The notes under the pieces were generated by a model. It did not search any database and was not told the DNA's origin. It saw only the letters and a program-made list of their open reading frames with translations. A DNA stretch of 64,000 nt from NCBI GenBank assembly GCA_018242425.1, contig JAFEBX010000016.1, positions 84,329 through 148,328 on the forward strand, written 5' to 3'. The translations under genes and the position numbers were made by a program. The DNA is from Pseudomonadota bacterium. GTDB taxonomy: Bacteria > Pseudomonadota > Gammaproteobacteria > Xanthomonadales > Xanthomonadaceae. This document shows, in pieces, positions 62,697-64,000 of the stretch; positions within the stretch are counted from its first letter, which is position 1, and the number at the start of each line of letters is the position of its first letter.

Positions 62697-63128
62697 CTAT
62701 TCGAGCCGATTGCTTATTTCGTGGGCCGTGGGCGCCTGGTGCATCGAGTAACGATTTTCGATCGCACCAAGTACCGTTTCCTGCCATTCGAAGCAATCGA
62801 GGACGGCCTCGAGCAAGACCGAAGTCTTCAGGTGGCCCGCTTCGATTCCGTCGTTGTCCAGAAGCATCACATTGGTCCTGAGCGAGTTCTGGCGCACCTG
62901 CATCGCTGGAACCCGCATCGGATCATAGATCCAGTCCCATCCCAGGGAAATCACCGGTGCGGAAATGCTGACCCATTCCGTATACCCCTCGATCGTGGAG
63001 ACGCAGGCGCCTTCCATGACCGTCCTGTCGGGTGATTCTTCATCCAGACCGGACACGAAGTGCTGCAAGCGTATGCCGTGGAAATTCCTCAACTGGAGTT
63101 TCACGTATCCATCATCATCAAGAATCAT
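62697..63128 (-). CDS. DUF4902 / RsaM-TofM-like quorum-sensing modulator
   Basis: The 143-residue protein has the pattern VKLQLRNFHGIRLQHFVSGLD near the N-terminus, PVISLGWDWIYDP in the middle and NSLRTNVMLLD towards the end, which I associate with DUF4902 and the RsaM/TofM/AbaM family. Those proteins lower AHL signalling in Burkholderia and Acinetobacter. Its position between luxI and luxR is the usual place for that family. Start ATG 63128 has AGGGA at a good distance; ATG 63134 is an alternative. Family name is from memory. Confidence 0.65.
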   Translation of the reverse strand: MILDDDGYVKLQLRNFHGIRLQHFVSGLDEESPDRTVMEGACVSTIEGYTEWVSISAPVISLGWDWIYDPMRVPAMQVRQNSLRTNVMLLDNDGIEAGHLKTSVLLEAVLDCFEWQETVLGAIENRYSMHQAPTAHEISNRLE

Positions 63129-63225
63129 CGTCATTCCCTGATCTTGCGCGCATGCGCAGTACAACCCGACTTCTTTCAGGCGTATCGTCTGGGCGTAACC
63201 TAACGCAGGCTGGAAAACGATCGTA

Positions 63226-63241
63226 CTGTCAGTTCAGACAG
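63226..63241. promoter_or_regulatory. lux box 2, between the RsaM-like gene and luxR
   Basis: CTGTC-AGTTCA-GACAG, 13 of 16 identical to lux box 1, with perfect 5-bp outer arms. It sits in the divergent gap, 98 bases before the RsaM-like start and 48 bases before the luxR start, so it could serve either or both promoters. Confidence 0.8.
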
Positions 63242-63288
63242 GCGATGTGATTGGCGTGTTGTTCGCGTGACGATCGACGGGAGTGACT

Positions 63289-64000
63289 TTGCGAGAGTGG
63301 AAGGAAGATCAGTTGCAAGCCCTGATTGGCGAAAGCAGCCAAGAGGAGTTGTTTGCGAAAATCACCTCCTTCGGACGCGAAGTCGGGTTCGAACACTGCG
63401 CCTACGGCGTGCGTGTTCCATTGCCGATATCGAATCCGAAAATCATCATGCTGAACAACTATCCGTTGTCGTGGCAGCAGGCCTATTCGGAGAAGGGGTA
63501 TTTGCTGGCTGACCCCGCCGTCCGGCATGGCATGAGTTCGATTTCCCCGTATGTCTGGTCGGGTTTCGACAAGAAAAGCGACGACATTCCATTCTGGGAG
63601 GACGCGAATTCCCACGGCATCGTTTCCGGCTGGGCACAACCCGTGCTGGCGCCGAACGGCATCAGGGGCATGTTCACGGTCACCAGGGGCGCCGATCCGA
63701 TCACACCGGAAGAGATCCGCGAGCAGGTACCCAAAATGCTCTGGCTGAGCCAGGTGGCACATTACGGGCTGTCCCGTCATCTGATCCGTCGCCCGAATTC
63801 CGCAGGGCTGGACGACCTCACGGCCCGGGAACTGGAAGTCATGCGCTGGATCGCCGAAGGCAAGACTTCGAGCGAAATCTCGATGATCCTGAGCATCTCG
63901 GAGCGCACGGTGAACTTCCATACGAACTGCGCGATGACCAAGCTGGAAGCGCCCAACAGGACGGCCGCGGTAGTGCGGGCGGTGCTGCTGGGGCTGATCA
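63289..64000 (+). CDS. luxR: LuxR-family AHL-responsive regulator (3' end cut by window edge)
   Basis: The N-terminal autoinducer-binding domain keeps Trp62, Tyr66, Asp75, Pro76 and Trp90 (LSWQQAY, ADPAV, YVWSG) that line the AHL pocket. The C-terminal GerE-type helix-turn-helix has LTARELEVMRWIAEGKTSSE and ISERTVNFH, with NRTAAVVRAVLLGLI at the edge. About 237 codons are present and only a few more are expected. The start is not ATG: TTG 63289 has GGGAG 5 bases upstream; GTG 63283, two codons earlier, is the alternative. An in-frame stop lies at 63268. Confidence 0.95.
   Translation, partial: MREWKEDQLQALIGESSQEELFAKITSFGREVGFEHCAYGVRVPLPISNPKIIMLNNYPLSWQQAYSEKGYLLADPAVRHGMSSISPYVWSGFDKKSDDIPFWEDANSHGIVSGWAQPVLAPNGIRGMFTVTRGADPITPEEIREQVPKMLWLSQVAHYGLSRHLIRRPNSAGLDDLTARELEVMRWIAEGKTSSEISMILSISERTVNFHTNCAMTKLEAPNRTAAVVRAVLLGLI

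Overview
This is a GC-rich gammaproteobacterial chromosome segment, most likely from the Lysobacter/Luteimonas/Thermomonas/Xanthomonas branch (Xanthomonadaceae). The evidence is the GyrA quinolone-region sequence (Gln at E. coli position 83), the EpmA, RoxA and ZipA homologues, paired DUF3011 proteins, and a YtrA-type operon whose operator has the GGTG-N16-CACC form I recall from Xanthomonas citri. Most of the window is core chromosome. The right-hand 8 kb looks accessory (copper resistance, then quorum sensing). I saw no rRNA, tRNA, CRISPR array, insertion sequence or prophage gene.

Layout. 1-5.3 kb (minus strand): cytochrome c maturation operon ccmABCDEF, with an azurin-like lipoprotein gene lodged between ccmB and ccmC and a perfect FNR/ANR-type box in front of ccmC. 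5.3-10 kb: DUF3293 gene, then a methionine group (aminotransferase, MsrA-thioredoxin-MsrB fusion, omega-amidase) and a TIGR04325 methyltransferase. 10-13.3 kb (minus): scpA-scpB-rluB. 13.5-15.5 kb: small genes around a repeat-rich non-coding gap. 15.7-23.1 kb (plus): smc, zipA, ligA, epmA. 23.1-29.7 kb: two DUF3011 secreted proteins, mtnA, gyrA, an alpha/beta hydrolase. 29.7-33.8 kb: cysE-cysK, ferritin-like protein and peroxiredoxin, a CbpA-like DnaJ protein, a PilH-like response regulator. 33.9-36.9 kb (minus): four translationally coupled genes (DUF3147, Ca2+/H+ antiporter, LOG-family phosphoribohydrolase, AcuI/YhdH reductase). 36.9-42.5 kb (minus): sucA-sucB-lpdA. 42.7-46 kb (minus): Tudor-like protein, DUF488, subclass B3 metallo-beta-lactamase, ribosomal oxygenase RoxA, DUF7931-like protein. 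46-50.2 kb: HxlR regulator divergent from a glutathione transferase, then purB and fumC. 50.2-56 kb (minus): DUF4386 protein and a GntR/YtrA-controlled ABC transporter operon. 56.1-61.7 kb (plus): copA-copB, a MerR-type regulator and a copper P-type ATPase. 61.7-64 kb: acyl-homoserine-lactone circuit.

How it works together. The copper cluster has two promoters with the same MerR-style architecture (TTGACT, 19-bp spacer, shared half-sites), one before copAB and one before the regulator/ATPase pair, so one regulator probably controls both. The quorum-sensing locus has luxI, a RsaM/DUF4902-like gene and a divergent luxR, with two near-identical lux boxes. A previously unnamed 70-residue membrane protein is translationally coupled to luxI. 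This locus, together with the promoter/operator overlap of the YtrA operon and the FNR-like site inside the ccm operon, is the most interesting material here. Both window edges cut genes: ccmF loses its C-terminus at base 1 and luxR loses its last few codons at base 64000.
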